Counted from the stretch's first letter, positions 1-20,675 are shown. The stretch: 64,000 nt of DNA from Streptomyces genisteinicus (GCF_014489615.1 NZ_CP060826.1:248001-312000), one strand, 5' to 3'. Numbers and translations: made by a program. The notes: a model not told the origin generated them from the sequence alone.

Positions 1-3000
1 TGTGCCGTGTTCTCCGCCGCCACCGGCGGGGAGCCAGTCGACGCCGTAGAGCACCCCCGTGGAGGCGTCGCCCAGCCGGTCGGCGGCCACCGGCCGGAAG
101 GCGAGCGAGCGCACCGTGAGCACGGGCGCGCCCGCCAGGTCTGCGAGCCGGACCGCGTACTCGTCGGGGCCGCGCCGGGTGAGCGTGACGCGCAGGGCGG
201 TGGCGCCGACCGCGTGCCGGGTCACACCGGACCAGGCGAACGGGAGCAGGGCGGTGCCGTCCTCGCGGAGCAGTCCGGCGGTGCCCAGCGCGTGCAGGGC
301 GGCGTCGTACAGCGCGGCCTGCGGCCCCCCGGGCAGCTCGACCTCCGCGTGCACGGTGTCGCCGTCGCGCCATACCGCGCGAAGTCCGCGGAAGGCGGGG
401 CCGTAGTCGAGTCCGGACGCCGCGAGCAGGTCGTACTCCGGTGCGCCGGCGGTGCCCGTGGGCGGCCAGGTGGCGTCGCCCGGCCCCTCGTCGGCCCCGG
501 GGCGTCCGGCGGGCTCCAGGGTGCCGGCGGCGTGGGTGGTCCAGGGGGCCCCGGCGTCCGCGTCGGGGCGGCTGTGGATCTCGACGCTCTGCCCGGACAC
601 CGTCATCTGGACCTGGGTGCCGCCCGTCCGGGGCAGCACCAGCGGTTCGCTCACGATGAGCTCGGCGAGCCCCGGCAGCCCCGCCCGGTCCGCCGCGTGC
701 AGGGCGAGGTCGACGAGGGCGGTGCCCGGCAGCACGATCCGGCCGTGGACGGCGTGGTCGGCGAGCCAGGGGTGGGTGGCCGTGCCGACGACGCCGGTCC
801 AGACCTGCCCGCCGTCGCCCGCGAGCGGCACGACGGCCCCCAGCAGGGGGTGGCCGGCCACGGACAGCCCGGCGACGGCCAGGGCGGTGGTGGAGGGCGC
901 CTGGGACGTCCAGTGGCGGGTGCGCTGGAAGGCGTAGGACGGCAGTTCGACGGGGCGCGGGCCGCCGGGGCCGGCGACGGCTGCCCAGTCCGGGGCCGCG
1001 CCCCGGGTCCAGAGGGCGGCGACGGCGGCGAGCGCGGACCCGCTCCCGGTGTGGTCGCGGCGGAGCAGGGGCACGGCGGTCGCGTCCTCGGCGATGTGCG
1101 GGACGAGGGCGGACAGGGTGCCGTCGGGGCCGAGTTCGAGGAAGGTCCGGGTGGCGGTGAGGGAGGCGACCGCGTCGGCGAAGCGGACGGGCTCCCGGAT
1201 CTGCGACACCCAGTAGTCGGGGGTGGCCATGTCGCCGGGCGCGGTGGCGACCAGCGGGATCGACGGAGCGTGATACGTCAGCGACTCCGCCACCGAAGCG
1301 AAATCGGCGAGCATCGGCTCCATCAGGTGCGAGTGGAACGCGTGCGAGACGGTCAGGCGCTTCACGCGGACGTTCCGGGCGCGCAGCTGCTCCTCGAGCC
1401 CGTCGATCGCCTGCGCGTCGCCGGAGACGGTGAGCGAGGTGGGCCCGTTGACAGCCGCGAGGTCCACGCCGTCGGGCAGCTCCAGACCCTCCTCGGCCAG
1501 CTCGACCGCGAGCATCGCACCGCCCTCCGGCAGCGCCTCCATCAACCGGCCCCGCGCCGACACCAGCGCACACGCGTCGTCCAGCGACAGCACACCCGCC
1601 ACATGCGCGGCAGCCAGCTCACCGATCGAATGCCCCACCAGCACGTCCGGGGCCACACCCCACGACTCCACCAGCCGGAACAGCGCCACCTCGACCGCGA
1701 ACAGCGCGGGCTGCGTGTACGCGGTCCGTGCCAACAGCTCCGCGTCCTGGCCGAACACCACGTCCCGCAACGGCCGTTCCACATCCACCCGGTCGCACAC
1801 GGCGTCGAACGCCTCCGCGAACACCGGGAACGCCTCGTACAGCTCACGGCCCATACCTACCCGCTGCGCACCCTGACCCGAGAACAGGAACGCGGTCCGG
1901 CCCGAGGTCGCGGCCCCGGTGAGCACGCCCGCCGTCTCGTGGCCCTCGGCCAGTGCGTCGAGGCGGGCCGCCAGTTCCTCGCGGTCGGCGGCGAACACGG
2001 CCGCGCGGCGGTCCAGGACGAAGCGCGTCGTGGCCGACGAGCGCGCGATCCGGGCCACCGGAACCGACGGTTCGGAGGCCAGGAAGTCCCGCAGCCGGGC
2101 GGCCTGGGCGCGCAGTGCGGCCTCGCCGCGCCCCGACAGGAGCACGGGGAGCACGGGGACCCCGTCGTCGCCGGAGGCCGGAGCTGCCTCTTCCGCGGGC
2201 GGCGCGGCGGGCGCGGCGGGGACGGCGGGGGCCGCCTCGATGACCGCGTGGGCGTTGGTGCCGCTGATCCCGAACGAGGAGACGGCGGCCCGGTGCGGCC
2301 GGTCCGCGGCCGGCAGGACGACGTCCTCGGTGAGCAGGCGTACGGCGCCTGCCGACCAGTCGACGTGGGGCGAGGGGACGGCCGCGTGCAGGGTGCGGGG
2401 CAGCACGCCGTGGCGCAGCGCCATGACGGCCTTGATGACACCGGCGACACCGGCGGCGGCCTGGGTGTGCCCGATGTTCGACTTCACCGACCCCAGCCAC
2501 AGCGGCCGGTCGGCGTCCCGGCCGCGGCCGTACGTCGCCAGCAGCGCCTGCGCCTCGATCGGGTCGCCCAGCCGGGTGCCCGTGCCGTGCGCCTCGACCA
2601 CGTCCACGTCACCGGGAGCAAGGCCCGCCGACGCCAGTGCGTCACGGATCACCCGCTGCTGCGCGAGGCCGTTGGGGGCGGTCAGGCCGTTGGACGCGCC
2701 GTCGGAGTTGACGGCCGAGCCGCGCACGACGGCCAGGACGGGCTGTCCGTCGGCGACCGCGTCGGACAGCCGCCGCAGGACCAGCATGCCCGCGCCCTCG
2801 GACCAGCCGGTGCCGTCGGCGTCCGCTCCGAACGCCTTGCAGCGGCCGTCGGGTGAGAGGCCGCCCTGGCGCGCGAACTCGGCGAGGACGCCCGGCGTGG
2901 CCATCAGGGTGACACCGCCCGCAAGGGCCGTGGAGCACTCCCCCGCGCGCAGTGCCTGGACGGCCAGGTGCAGCGCGACGAGCGACGAGGAGCACGCCGT

Positions 3001-6000
3001 GTCCACGGTCACCGCCGGGCCGTCGAACCCGAAGGTGTAGGCGATGCGGCCGGAGGCGACGCTCGCGGTCGATCCGGTGAGCAGATAGCCGTCGGAGCCT
3101 TCGGAGGGCTCGTGCATCCGGGGTCCGTAGTCCTGCGCGGTGGCGCCGATGTAGACGCCGGTGCGGCTGCCGCGGAGCGCCGCGGGGTCGGTGCCGATCC
3201 GCTCCAGCGCCTCCCAGGAGGTCTCCAGGAGGAGCCGCTGCTGGGGGTCCATGGCCTGCGCCTCGCGGGGCGAGATGCCGAAGAGTCCGGCGTCGAAGCC
3301 CGCGATGTCGTCCAGGAACCCTCCGGCGGTGGGGAGTTCGGTGTCCAGTGCGTCGAGGGAGGGCTGCCAGCCCCGGTCGTCGGGGAGGTCGCCGAGCACC
3401 TCGCGGCCGTCGCTGAGCACCTGCCACAGCGCGGCGGGCGAGTCGATGCCGCCGGGGAAGCGGCAGGCCATGGCGACGACGGCGACCGGGTCGCCGCCGT
3501 GCGCGTCCCGTGCCGGGGCCGCGCTCCGCGGCGTCCCGTCGGTGCCTTCGGTGCCGTCGGTGCCGTCGGTGCCGTCGGTGCCGTCGGTGCCGTCGGTGCC
3601 GTCGGTGCCGTCGCCGCGCAGCGTGTCGCACAGGTGCCGGGCGACGGCGGCGGGGGTGGGCCGGTCGAAGAGGTAGGTGGGCGGCAGGGCGAGGCCGGTG
3701 GCGGCGGCGAGCCGGTCCCGGAGTTCGACCAGGGTCACCGAGGCGAGCCCCAGGGCCTTGAACGTCAGTTCCGGGTCCACGTCCGCCGCCGCGGCGAAGC
3801 CGCCGGCGACGGCCGCGTGGGACCGGACCAGTTCGAGGACGGTGGCGCGGGCGGACTGCGGCGAGGCTGCGCGCAGCTGCGCGCGCAGCGGGTCGTCCCG
3901 GTCCGCGGCGGTGTCCGGGGCGGCGGTGTCCGGGGCCGGGGCGTGCGGGACGGCGGGGCCGCCGCTCCCCTGCGCGGCGGCGGCTCCGGGCCGCCAGTGG
4001 CGCTCGCGCTGGAAGGCGTACGTGGGCAGGTCCACGATCGCGCCGGGCGGGGCGGGCAGGCGGACGTCGCGGCCGTGGGCGAGCAGTTCGGCGGCGGAGG
4101 CGAGCAGCCGGGCCGGCTCCCCCTCGCCGCGCCGCAGCGATCCGACGACGGCGGTGCCGGGCACGTCGAGTACGGCCAGGGTGTCGCGGACCGCGGGCAC
4201 CAGGACGGGGTGCGGGGTGACCTCGACGAGGAAGCGGAAGTCCTCCTCGGCCAGCCGGCGGACGGCGGCGGCGAACTCGACCGTGGAGCGCAGGTTCCGG
4301 TACCAGTAGGCGGCGTCCAGGCCGGCCGTGTCGGTCCACTCCCCGGTGACGGTGGACAGGAACGGCACGTCGGAGGTGCGGGGCCTGATGCCGGCCAGGG
4401 CCGTCATCAGCTCGTCCCGCACGCGTTCCACGTGCGCGGAGTGCGAGGCGTAGTCCACCGGTATCCGCTTGGCCGTGACGCCGTCGCCGGCGCACCGTGC
4501 CGCGAAGGCGTCGAGGGCGGCGGGCGGTCCCGACACCACGACGGCGGCCGGCCCGTTGTCGGCGGCGAGCGAGAGCTCGGGGTCCTCGTCCAGCCACGGG
4601 CGGACCCGGTCGGCCCCGGCCTGCACGGACAGCATTCCGCCCTGCCCGGCCAGGGAGATCAGGGCACGGCTGCGCAGCGCGACGACCGCGGCCGCGTCCT
4701 CGAGGGACAGCGCGCCCGCGACGCAGGCGGCGGCGATCTCGCCCTGGGAGTGTCCGGCGACGGCGTCGGGCTCGACGCCCATCGACCGCCAGGTCTCGGC
4801 GAGGGCCACCATGACGGCGAAGAGCGCGGGCTGCACCACGTCGACCCGGTCCAGCGCGGGGGCGCCCTCGGCGCCGCGCAGGACGTCGGTCAGCAGGAAG
4901 TCCGTGTGCGGGGCGAGCGCCGCCTCGCAGGCGTGGATCGTGCGGGTGAACGCCTCGTCGGCGCCGAGGAGTCCGGCGGCCATGGCCGGCCACTGGGAGC
5001 CCTGCCCGGAGAAGAGCATGGCCAGCTTCCCGGTGCGGGCGCCGGCTTCGCTGACGCCGGGCGCCGGCAGTCCGGCGGCGACCGCGCCGAGCTGGGCGAG
5101 CAGCTGCTCCCGGTCGTCGGCGAGGAGGACGGCCCTGCGGGCGAAGCGGGTCCGGGTGGTGGCCAGCGAGTGGGCCACGTCCGGCACGGCCAGGCCGTTC
5201 TCCCGCACCGCGTCCCGGAGCCGGGCGGCCTGGGCGCGCAGCGCCTGCGCGGTGTGCCCGGAGACGACGACCGGCGTGGGCAGCCCCGGACGGGCGGTCC
5301 GGGCGGCCTCGGCACGGGCGGCGGGGGCGGCCTCCGGGCCACCGGTCACGGCGGCGGGCGCCGGGCCGATCACCAGGTGGCAGTTGGTGCCGCCCATGCC
5401 GAAGGAGCTGACTCCGGCGAAGCCCTCGCCCCCCAGGGCGCCGTTCTCGGTCTGCACGCGCAGGTTCAGCCGGTCCAGCGGGATGCCCGCCGGGGCGGAG
5501 CGGAAGTTGAGGCTCGGCGGCACGACGCCCCGCTCGACCACGAGCACGGCCTTCAGCAGGCCCGCGATGCCGGCGGCGCCCTCCAGGTGCCCGATGTTGG
5601 TCTTCACCGAGCCGACGGGGAGCGGTGTGCTGCGCGCGGCGCCGAGCGCGGCACCGAGGGCGGCGGCCTCGACGGGGTCGCCGACCGGGGTTCCGGTGCC
5701 GTGGAGTTCGACGTAGCCGATCGCGTCAGGGGCGATCCCCGCACGGGCGTGCGCGGTGCGCAGGACGGCCTCCTGCGCGGCCGCGCTGGGCGCGGTGAGG
5801 CTGGGTCCGCCGCCGTCGTTGTTGACGGCGCTGCCGTGGACGACCGCGTGGACGCGGTCGCCGTCGGCGAGGGCGCGGGCGAGCGGCTTGAGGACGACGA
5901 CGGCGCCGCCCTCGCCGCGGACGAAGCCGTTGGCGCGCTCGTCGAAGGTGTAGCAGCGGCCGTCCGGGGAGAGCCCGCCGAAGCGCAGTGCGGCGACGGT

Positions 6001-6609
6001 GCTGTCGGGGGCCAGGGCGAGGCTGACGCCGCCGGCGAGGGCGACGTCGGACTCGCCGCGCGCCAGGCTCTCGCAGGCGAGGTGGACCGAGACCAGGGAC
6101 GAGGACTGTCCGGCGTCGACGGTGAGGCTGGGGCCGTGCAGGCCGAGCGTGTAGGAGACCCGGTTGGCGATGACGCCGCGCTGGAGGCCGGGCATGGAGT
6201 ACCGGTCGGTGCCGGCGTCGCCCTCGCGGTGCAGGAGGGTCGCGTAGTCGTCCCAGATCGCGCCGAGGAAGACTCCGGTGCGGCTGCCGCTCAGACGGGC
6301 CGGGACGTACCGGGCGTCCTCCAGCGCCTCCCAGGCGAGTTCGAGGGTGAGGCGCTGCTGCGGGTCGGCCGCGGCGGCCTCACGGGGCGAGATGCCGAAG
6401 AAGGCGGCGTCGAAGTCGGCGACGTGCTCGATGAATCCGCCGCGCGGCACTCCGGGCACGGCCACGCGGTCGGCGGGGGTCGCGGTGACCGCGTCGCCGC
6501 CCGCGGCGAGCAGCTCCCACAGCGGGGCGGGTCCGGGGGCGCCGGGCAGCCTGCACGCGTACCCGATGATCGCCACGGCCTCGGAACCACCGGTGTACGT
6601 ATCCGACAT
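1..6609 (-). CDS. Type I modular PKS, loading module plus first extension module (partial, left edge)
   Basis: This PKS subunit primes the chain. Visible order: KS-like domain (about residues 10-430), AT (535-840), ACP (925-995), then KS (1040-1460), AT (1575-1870) and DH (1905-2180), with the rest beyond the window. The first KS has Gln168 in place of the catalytic Cys (motif DAGQSSS) while keeping HGTGT and NIGH, so it is a KSQ decarboxylase. The loading AT has YASH at 720-723, the methylmalonyl signature, so the predicted starter is propionyl. The extension KS has active Cys1206, and its AT has HAFH at 1756-1759 (malonyl). The DH keeps HxxxGxxxxP (His near 1951) and DAALH. The ATG at 6609 is chosen because KSQ begins almost at once, with no N-terminal docking helix, as expected for a first subunit. 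The loading ACP has GLASV instead of GLDSL but keeps the Ser. A (DGT)n linker lies at residues 1000-1023. Confidence 0.95.
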   Translation of the reverse strand, partial: MSDTYTGGSEAVAIIGYACRLPGAPGPAPLWELLAAGGDAVTATPADRVAVPGVPRGGFIEHVADFDAAFFGISPREAAAADPQQRLTLELAWEALEDARYVPARLSGSRTGVFLGAIWDDYATLLHREGDAGTDRYSMPGLQRGVIANRVSYTLGLHGPSLTVDAGQSSSLVSVHLACESLARGESDVALAGGVSLALAPDSTVAALRFGGLSPDGRCYTFDERANGFVRGEGGAVVVLKPLARALADGDRVHAVVHGSAVNNDGGGPSLTAPSAAAQEAVLRTAHARAGIAPDAIGYVELHGTGTPVGDPVEAAALGAALGAARSTPLPVGSVKTNIGHLEGAAGIAGLLKAVLVVERGVVPPSLNFRSAPAGIPLDRLNLRVQTENGALGGEGFAGVSSFGMGGTNCHLVIGPAPAAVTGGPEAAPAARAEAARTARPGLPTPVVVSGHTAQALRAQAARLRDAVRENGLAVPDVAHSLATTRTRFARRAVLLADDREQLLAQLGAVAAGLPAPGVSEAGARTGKLAMLFSGQGSQWPAMAAGLLGADEAFTRTIHACEAALAPHTDFLLTDVLRGAEGAPALDRVDVVQPALFAVMVALAETWRSMGVEPDAVAGHSQGEIAAACVAGALSLEDAAAVVALRSRALISLAGQGGMLSVQAGADRVRPWLDEDPELSLAADNGPAAVVVSGPPAALDAFAARCAGDGVTAKRIPVDYASHSAHVERVRDELMTALAGIRPRTSDVPFLSTVTGEWTDTAGLDAAYWYRNLRSTVEFAAAVRRLAEEDFRFLVEVTPHPVLVPAVRDTLAVLDVPGTAVVGSLRRGEGEPARLLASAAELLAHGRDVRLPAPPGAIVDLPTYAFQRERHWRPGAAAAQGSGGPAVPHAPAPDTAAPDTAADRDDPLRAQLRAASPQSARATVLELVRSHAAVAGGFAAAADVDPELTFKALGLASVTLVELRDRLAAATGLALPPTYLFDRPTPAAVARHLCDTLRGDGTDGTDGTDGTDGTDGTDGTEGTDGTPRSAAPARDAHGGDPVAVVAMACRFPGGIDSPAALWQVLSDGREVLGDLPDDRGWQPSLDALDTELPTAGGFLDDIAGFDAGLFGISPREAQAMDPQQRLLLETSWEALERIGTDPAALRGSRTGVYIGATAQDYGPRMHEPSEGSDGYLLTGSTASVASGRIAYTFGFDGPAVTVDTACSSSLVALHLAVQALRAGECSTALAGGVTLMATPGVLAEFARQGGLSPDGRCKAFGADADGTGWSEGAGMLVLRRLSDAVADGQPVLAVVRGSAVNSDGASNGLTAPNGLAQQRVIRDALASAGLAPGDVDVVEAHGTGTRLGDPIEAQALLATYGRGRDADRPLWLGSVKSNIGHTQAAAGVAGVIKAVMALRHGVLPRTLHAAVPSPHVDWSAGAVRLLTEDVVLPAADRPHRAAVSSFGISGTNAHAVIEAAPAVPAAPAAPPAEEAAPASGDDGVPVLPVLLSGRGEAALRAQAARLRDFLASEPSVPVARIARSSATTRFVLDRRAAVFAADREELAARLDALAEGHETAGVLTGAATSGRTAFLFSGQGAQRVGMGRELYEAFPVFAEAFDAVCDRVDVERPLRDVVFGQDAELLARTAYTQPALFAVEVALFRLVESWGVAPDVLVGHSIGELAAAHVAGVLSLDDACALVSARGRLMEALPEGGAMLAVELAEEGLELPDGVDLAAVNGPTSLTVSGDAQAIDGLEEQLRARNVRVKRLTVSHAFHSHLMEPMLADFASVAESLTYHAPSIPLVATAPGDMATPDYWVSQIREPVRFADAVASLTATRTFLELGPDGTLSALVPHIAEDATAVPLLRRDHTGSGSALAAVAALWTRGAAPDWAAVAGPGGPRPVELPSYAFQRTRHWTSQAPSTTALAVAGLSVAGHPLLGAVVPLAGDGGQVWTGVVGTATHPWLADHAVHGRIVLPGTALVDLALHAADRAGLPGLAELIVSEPLVLPRTGGTQVQMTVSGQSVEIHSRPDADAGAPWTTHAAGTLEPAGRPGADEGPGDATWPPTGTAGAPEYDLLAASGLDYGPAFRGLRAVWRDGDTVHAEVELPGGPQAALYDAALHALGTAGLLREDGTALLPFAWSGVTRHAVGATALRVTLTRRGPDEYAVRLADLAGAPVLTVRSLAFRPVAADRLGDASTGVLYGVDWLPAGGGGEHGT
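3541..3612 (-). repeat. 9-bp tandem repeat in PKS linker
   Basis: Eight head-to-tail units of GGTGCCGTC (+ strand), seven perfect and the first with one change, lie in frame inside the PKS gene. They encode a run of Asp-Gly-Thr between the loading ACP and the first extension KS. It is a flexible interdomain linker that could change length by slippage without breaking the frame. Confidence 0.95.
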
Positions 6610-6732
6610 GAATGCCCCGTATCACTCGACGTCGCGAGTCTCACCGGAACCGAGTCTTCCGGCCGACGGCCGGGGCGGGCGCGGACGCGCCAGCCGTGTG
6701 GTCCGGCTGCTTCCTCGACTGAAGCACTCCGG

Positions 6733-6788
6733 ACGCTAGCCAGCGCCCGACGGGGCGGCCAACCCCTAGCAGCCGTGCCGCCGCCCCT
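6733..6788 (-). promoter_or_regulatory. Predicted promoter/operator of the loading-module PKS gene
   Basis: Read on the minus strand: an AGGGGCG box (6782-6788), a second AGGGGTTG box exactly 21 bp downstream (6760-6767), a -35-like TTGGCC overlapping it, and a -10-like TAGCGT (6733-6738) 29 nt after the second box. The same arrangement with identical spacing precedes the other PKS operon (41945-42000), and a variant precedes the P450 gene. The two AGGGG boxes look like the binding site of a pathway activator. The regulator itself is not identified in the window. Confidence 0.6.
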
Positions 6789-6819
6789 ATAACCGCCTGG
6801 TCAGGGGGCGACGGCACGG
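6773..6819 (-). terminator. Hairpin downstream of the ABC permease
   Basis: Arms 6773-6787 and 6805-6819 pair over 15 bp with one mismatch around a 17-nt loop, 40 nt past the permease stop. It is a plausible terminator for the exporter operon, although its upstream part overlaps the AGGGGCG box of the PKS promoter. There is no T-run, as is usual in Streptomyces. Confidence 0.45.
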
Positions 6820-6859
6820 TCGCACGCTCAGGGGCGCGCGGGCTGCCGGACGGCGCCGC

Positions 6860-8749
6860 TCACACGGTCACCGCCTCGGCGCGGTTCTTCTCGGCGGGGA
6901 TCTGCTCCGTGCGGCTCTTCTCCGCCCGGTAGAGCCAGTATGCGGCCCAGAAGCCCGAGCCGCCGATCAGCACCATGGCGACGATCACCGGCCACTGCCA
7001 CGGGTCGTCGACGTGCAGGGCGAGGAACCACACCTTGTCCGGGGAGCCGCTGAGTTTGATGCCCAGCGCCACCAGGCCCTGCGGGAGCGTGCCGACGATG
7101 CCGACGGCCATGGCCGTCCACATCAGCGTCTGGCGCCCGGCGGACATGGTCTCGAACGGGGACTTCCCGGCGTCCTCCTCGGGGGTGGCCGTGGAGGACG
7201 GGGCGCCCGAGCGCATCAGGTGCAGCAGTTCCGGTCCCTCGTCCCGGAGCTTGCGCGCCGCCACCGTGCCGAGCAGCACATGGCTGAGGACGCCCGTGAG
7301 CAGGGCGACCGCCAGGCTCCCCCACAGCAGCGCGGGCTGCTCCAGCGCGTGGCCGGCCCAGGCGACCCCGAGGGCGGGGCACAGGGCGAGCGCGACGAGG
7401 AAGAACATCATGAACGACTGGCCGGTGACATCGCCGTGGTCCATCGGCGAGTTCTTGCTCTTGTGCGGGTCCGGGCCGGGCACGAGGACCGCGACGGAGG
7501 CCCAGATCAGCAGGCCGGAACCGCCGCCGAGGGCGGCGATGTTGGCGGCCAGCGCCCACGGCAGCAGCTGGGGGTCGCCGTGGAGGAGCGATCCGGCGAG
7601 GGTGAGCAGCAGGGTGAGCGGGCCGAAGACGATCAGCCAGGCGAGCTGGCGTGCGCGGACGTCGGCCTTCTCCTTGCCGGGGACGGTCAGGGTCAGCCAG
7701 AGCGCGGTGCCGTCCTGGCCGTAGAGGTTGGCGCAGGTCGCCGCCGCCATCAGGGCGCCGGCCGCGCCGACGAACGGGAACGCCGCGGTGAAGTCGAAGA
7801 TCAGCGGGAACACGGCGGTGATGACCGCGAACGCCGGGCCGAGGACGATGCTCTGGGTGCGCATCGGGTCGCGCCACCAGGTGCGCAGCTCCTTGCGGCA
7901 GATCGTCCCCACGTCCGAGCGGAAGAGCCGCGGACACCGTACGGCCTGCTCGGCGGAGGAGCCCCGGACGACCGGGCGGGCCAGCCGCTGCGGTCCGAGG
8001 AGCGCGCTCCAGGCGGCGAACAGCGCCAGCACGAGCACCGCCAGCGCGACCAGCGGCCCGATCGCCCAGAGCCAGTCGCCGCGGCCCGCCGCCTCGACGG
8101 CGAGCAGTCCCCAGCTGGAGGGCAGCGCCCGCACCACGGTGGAGAAGGTGTCCGGGAAGCCGTGCTCCAGGAGCAGGTAGATCCCGATCATCAGCACCCA
8201 GGAGAAGGAGCACAGGGAGACGATCGCGGCGGTGACGGTCGCGGTGATGGCGCCGCCGATGCGGGACCGGGCCAGGGCCCGGAACAGCAGGGTGACGACC
8301 CGGGACAGGATGACCACGAGCAGCAGGAGCAGCACGACGGCGGGCACCGACACCAGGACGGCCTGCCAGCTCAGCCGGGCCGCGAAGGCGATCGTCGCGC
8401 CGAACGCCAGTACGGTGATCGCCGTGGTGACGGCGACCAGCGCGGCGGCGAGCAGTCCCAGGGTCAGGGTGCGGCGCGGGATCGGCTGGCGGTGGAAGTG
8501 CTCGCCGTTGAGCGCGGGTTCGCCGGCGAAGATCGGGCCGACGATCCAGCCCAGGGCCCACAGCGCGAAGGTGACGGCGAGCACGTCCATCAGCATGCGG
8601 GGCTGGTTGAAGTCGAGGAACGCCAGGATGACGGTGGTGACGGCGAGGCAGATGCCGGCGGCCCAGCCGAGGCCGCTCAGCGCCATCTTGGTGTCGGACG
8701 TGCTGTGGCGCAGCACGGCCAGTTTCATCCGGATCAGGACGCCAACCAC
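6860..8749 (-). CDS. ABC transporter permease, about 14 membrane segments
   Basis: Membrane subunit of an export-type ABC transporter, 629 residues, with roughly fourteen hydrophobic segments separated by short charged loops (for example near residues 22-45, 55-78, 105-130 and 140-165, and a last one near 590-610). No ATPase motifs are present. The GTG at 8749 is chosen because GGGGAGGGG sits 6 nt upstream. It overlaps the end of the ATPase gene by 16 nt, which indicates translational coupling. An ATG seven codons later is the alternative. The pair interrupts the PKS genes on the same strand, which suggests export of, or self-resistance to, the polyketide. The substrate is inferred only from position. 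Confidence 0.88.
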   Translation of the reverse strand: MVGVLIRMKLAVLRHSTSDTKMALSGLGWAAGICLAVTTVILAFLDFNQPRMLMDVLAVTFALWALGWIVGPIFAGEPALNGEHFHRQPIPRRTLTLGLLAAALVAVTTAITVLAFGATIAFAARLSWQAVLVSVPAVVLLLLLVVILSRVVTLLFRALARSRIGGAITATVTAAIVSLCSFSWVLMIGIYLLLEHGFPDTFSTVVRALPSSWGLLAVEAAGRGDWLWAIGPLVALAVLVLALFAAWSALLGPQRLARPVVRGSSAEQAVRCPRLFRSDVGTICRKELRTWWRDPMRTQSIVLGPAFAVITAVFPLIFDFTAAFPFVGAAGALMAAATCANLYGQDGTALWLTLTVPGKEKADVRARQLAWLIVFGPLTLLLTLAGSLLHGDPQLLPWALAANIAALGGGSGLLIWASVAVLVPGPDPHKSKNSPMDHGDVTGQSFMMFFLVALALCPALGVAWAGHALEQPALLWGSLAVALLTGVLSHVLLGTVAARKLRDEGPELLHLMRSGAPSSTATPEEDAGKSPFETMSAGRQTLMWTAMAVGIVGTLPQGLVALGIKLSGSPDKVWFLALHVDDPWQWPVIVAMVLIGGSGFWAAYWLYRAEKSRTEQIPAEKNRAEAVTV

Positions 8750-9552
8750 GACAGCCCCTCCCCGCCGCCGACGGTGACGCCGACCAGGTCGACGAAGGTC
8801 TCCTCCAGCGAGCGGCTGCCGCGCACGTCGTCCAGCGGGCCCTCGGCGACGACGCGGCCCCGGGCCATCACGCCGACGGTGTCGCAGAGCTGTTCGACGA
8901 GTGCCATGACGTGGCTGGAGATCAGCACCGATCCGCCGCCCTCGACGAACCGCCGCAGGATCTGCTTGATGGTGGCGGCGGAGACCGGGTCGACCGCCTC
9001 GAACGGCTCGTCGAGCACCAGCATCCTGGGGGCGTGCAGCAGTGCCGTGGCGAGGCCGACCTTCTTGCGCATGCCGGTGGAGTAGTCCACCACCAGGGTG
9101 CTTTCGGCCGATCCGTCGAGTTCCATGACGGCGAGCAGCTCGTCGGCGCGCCGGTCCACCTCGGTGGCGTCGAGCCCGTGCAACTGGCCGAGATAGGTCA
9201 GCAGTTCCCGTCCGGTGAGGCGTTCGGGCATGGCCAGGCCGTCGGGCAGGACGCCCAGCAGGCGGCGCGCCTGGAGCGGCTGGGCCCAGATGTCGACGCC
9301 GTGGACCCGGGCGGTGCCCGCGTCGGGCCGCAGGAGGCCCACGGCCATCGAGAGCGTGGTGGTCTTGCCCGCTCCGTTCGGTCCTACGAGCCCGTAGAAC
9401 GAACCGGGGCGCACGGTGAGCTCCACGTGGTCCGCGGCCGTGTAGTCGCCGAACACCTTGTGCAGGCCGTCGAGACGGAACGCGGGTTCCTCTCTTCCGG
9501 GTGTGCTGGAGGTCGTGTCCGTGATGGTCGTGTGCTGAGTTACGTCGTCCAC
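8734..9552 (-). CDS. ABC transporter ATP-binding protein
   Basis: Cytoplasmic ATPase partner of the permease that follows it, 272 residues. Walker A GPNGAGKT is at residues 57-64, the signature appears as YSTGM instead of LSGGQ, Walker B is LVLDEP followed by FEAVDP, and the switch His is in SSH. The YSTGM form is common in DRA/CcmA-type drug and multidrug exporters. GTG at 9552 is preferred because AGAAGGAA lies about 5 nt upstream and the domain starts 25 residues in. The open frame continues 72 codons further upstream but has no ribosome site or homologous-looking sequence there. Confidence 0.93.
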   Translation of the reverse strand: MDDVTQHTTITDTTSSTPGREEPAFRLDGLHKVFGDYTAADHVELTVRPGSFYGLVGPNGAGKTTTLSMAVGLLRPDAGTARVHGVDIWAQPLQARRLLGVLPDGLAMPERLTGRELLTYLGQLHGLDATEVDRRADELLAVMELDGSAESTLVVDYSTGMRKKVGLATALLHAPRMLVLDEPFEAVDPVSAATIKQILRRFVEGGGSVLISSHVMALVEQLCDTVGVMARGRVVAEGPLDDVRGSRSLEETFVDLVGVTVGGGEGLSWLAS

Positions 9553-9839
9553 CGCATTCCTTCTCAGTGAGACACAGGGCGGCCCAGCGGGGGTGCGGGC
9601 CTCTCGGTCCTGCCGGCCATCCTGCCAACGATCCTGCTGCGCTTGCGAGTTCGCTCGTGCGACAGGCCGGTATACGGCGGTCTTCGTCCGCGTACCGAGT
9701 GGGGGGTGCTGAGGGGGCTCAGCTCGGCGGCTCCCTTGATGCTCCCCGGACGGGTCCGCCGCCAACACCCCCTATTCCCGCGAACGCGCCCCTCTAGGGG
9801 TGTCGTGTCGTTCACAAGTGCGATCTCTTCGCAGTTCGG
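9553..9839. promoter_or_regulatory. Leader/promoter region of the ABC exporter
   Basis: This is 287 bp without a gene. On the minus strand, G-runs AGAGGGGCGCG and AATAGGGGGTG (about 9771-9800) resemble the 21-bp-spaced AGGGG boxes before the PKS genes, but no TAGCGT -10 follows at the conserved distance. I see no other element. The region separates the operon of the three large PKS genes from the exporter, so the exporter may have its own promoter. Confidence 0.4.

Positions 9840-20675
<10,836 letters not shown>

Noticed and set aside
2642..4993. 783-codon minus-strand frame within the loading-module PKS
   Set aside because: It is a wrong-frame shadow. The true frame, open from 6609 past the left edge, carries KSQ, AT, ACP and KS motifs.
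8750..9628. N-terminal extension of the permease frame, giving a 922-residue protein
   Set aside because: This part is the out-of-frame shadow of the ABC ATPase. The permease has its own GTG with GGGGAGGGG at 8749.
9571..9800. Possible small genes between the ABC ATPase and the PKS stop
   Set aside because: The frames on both strands lack ribosome sites and overlap the likely exporter promoter.
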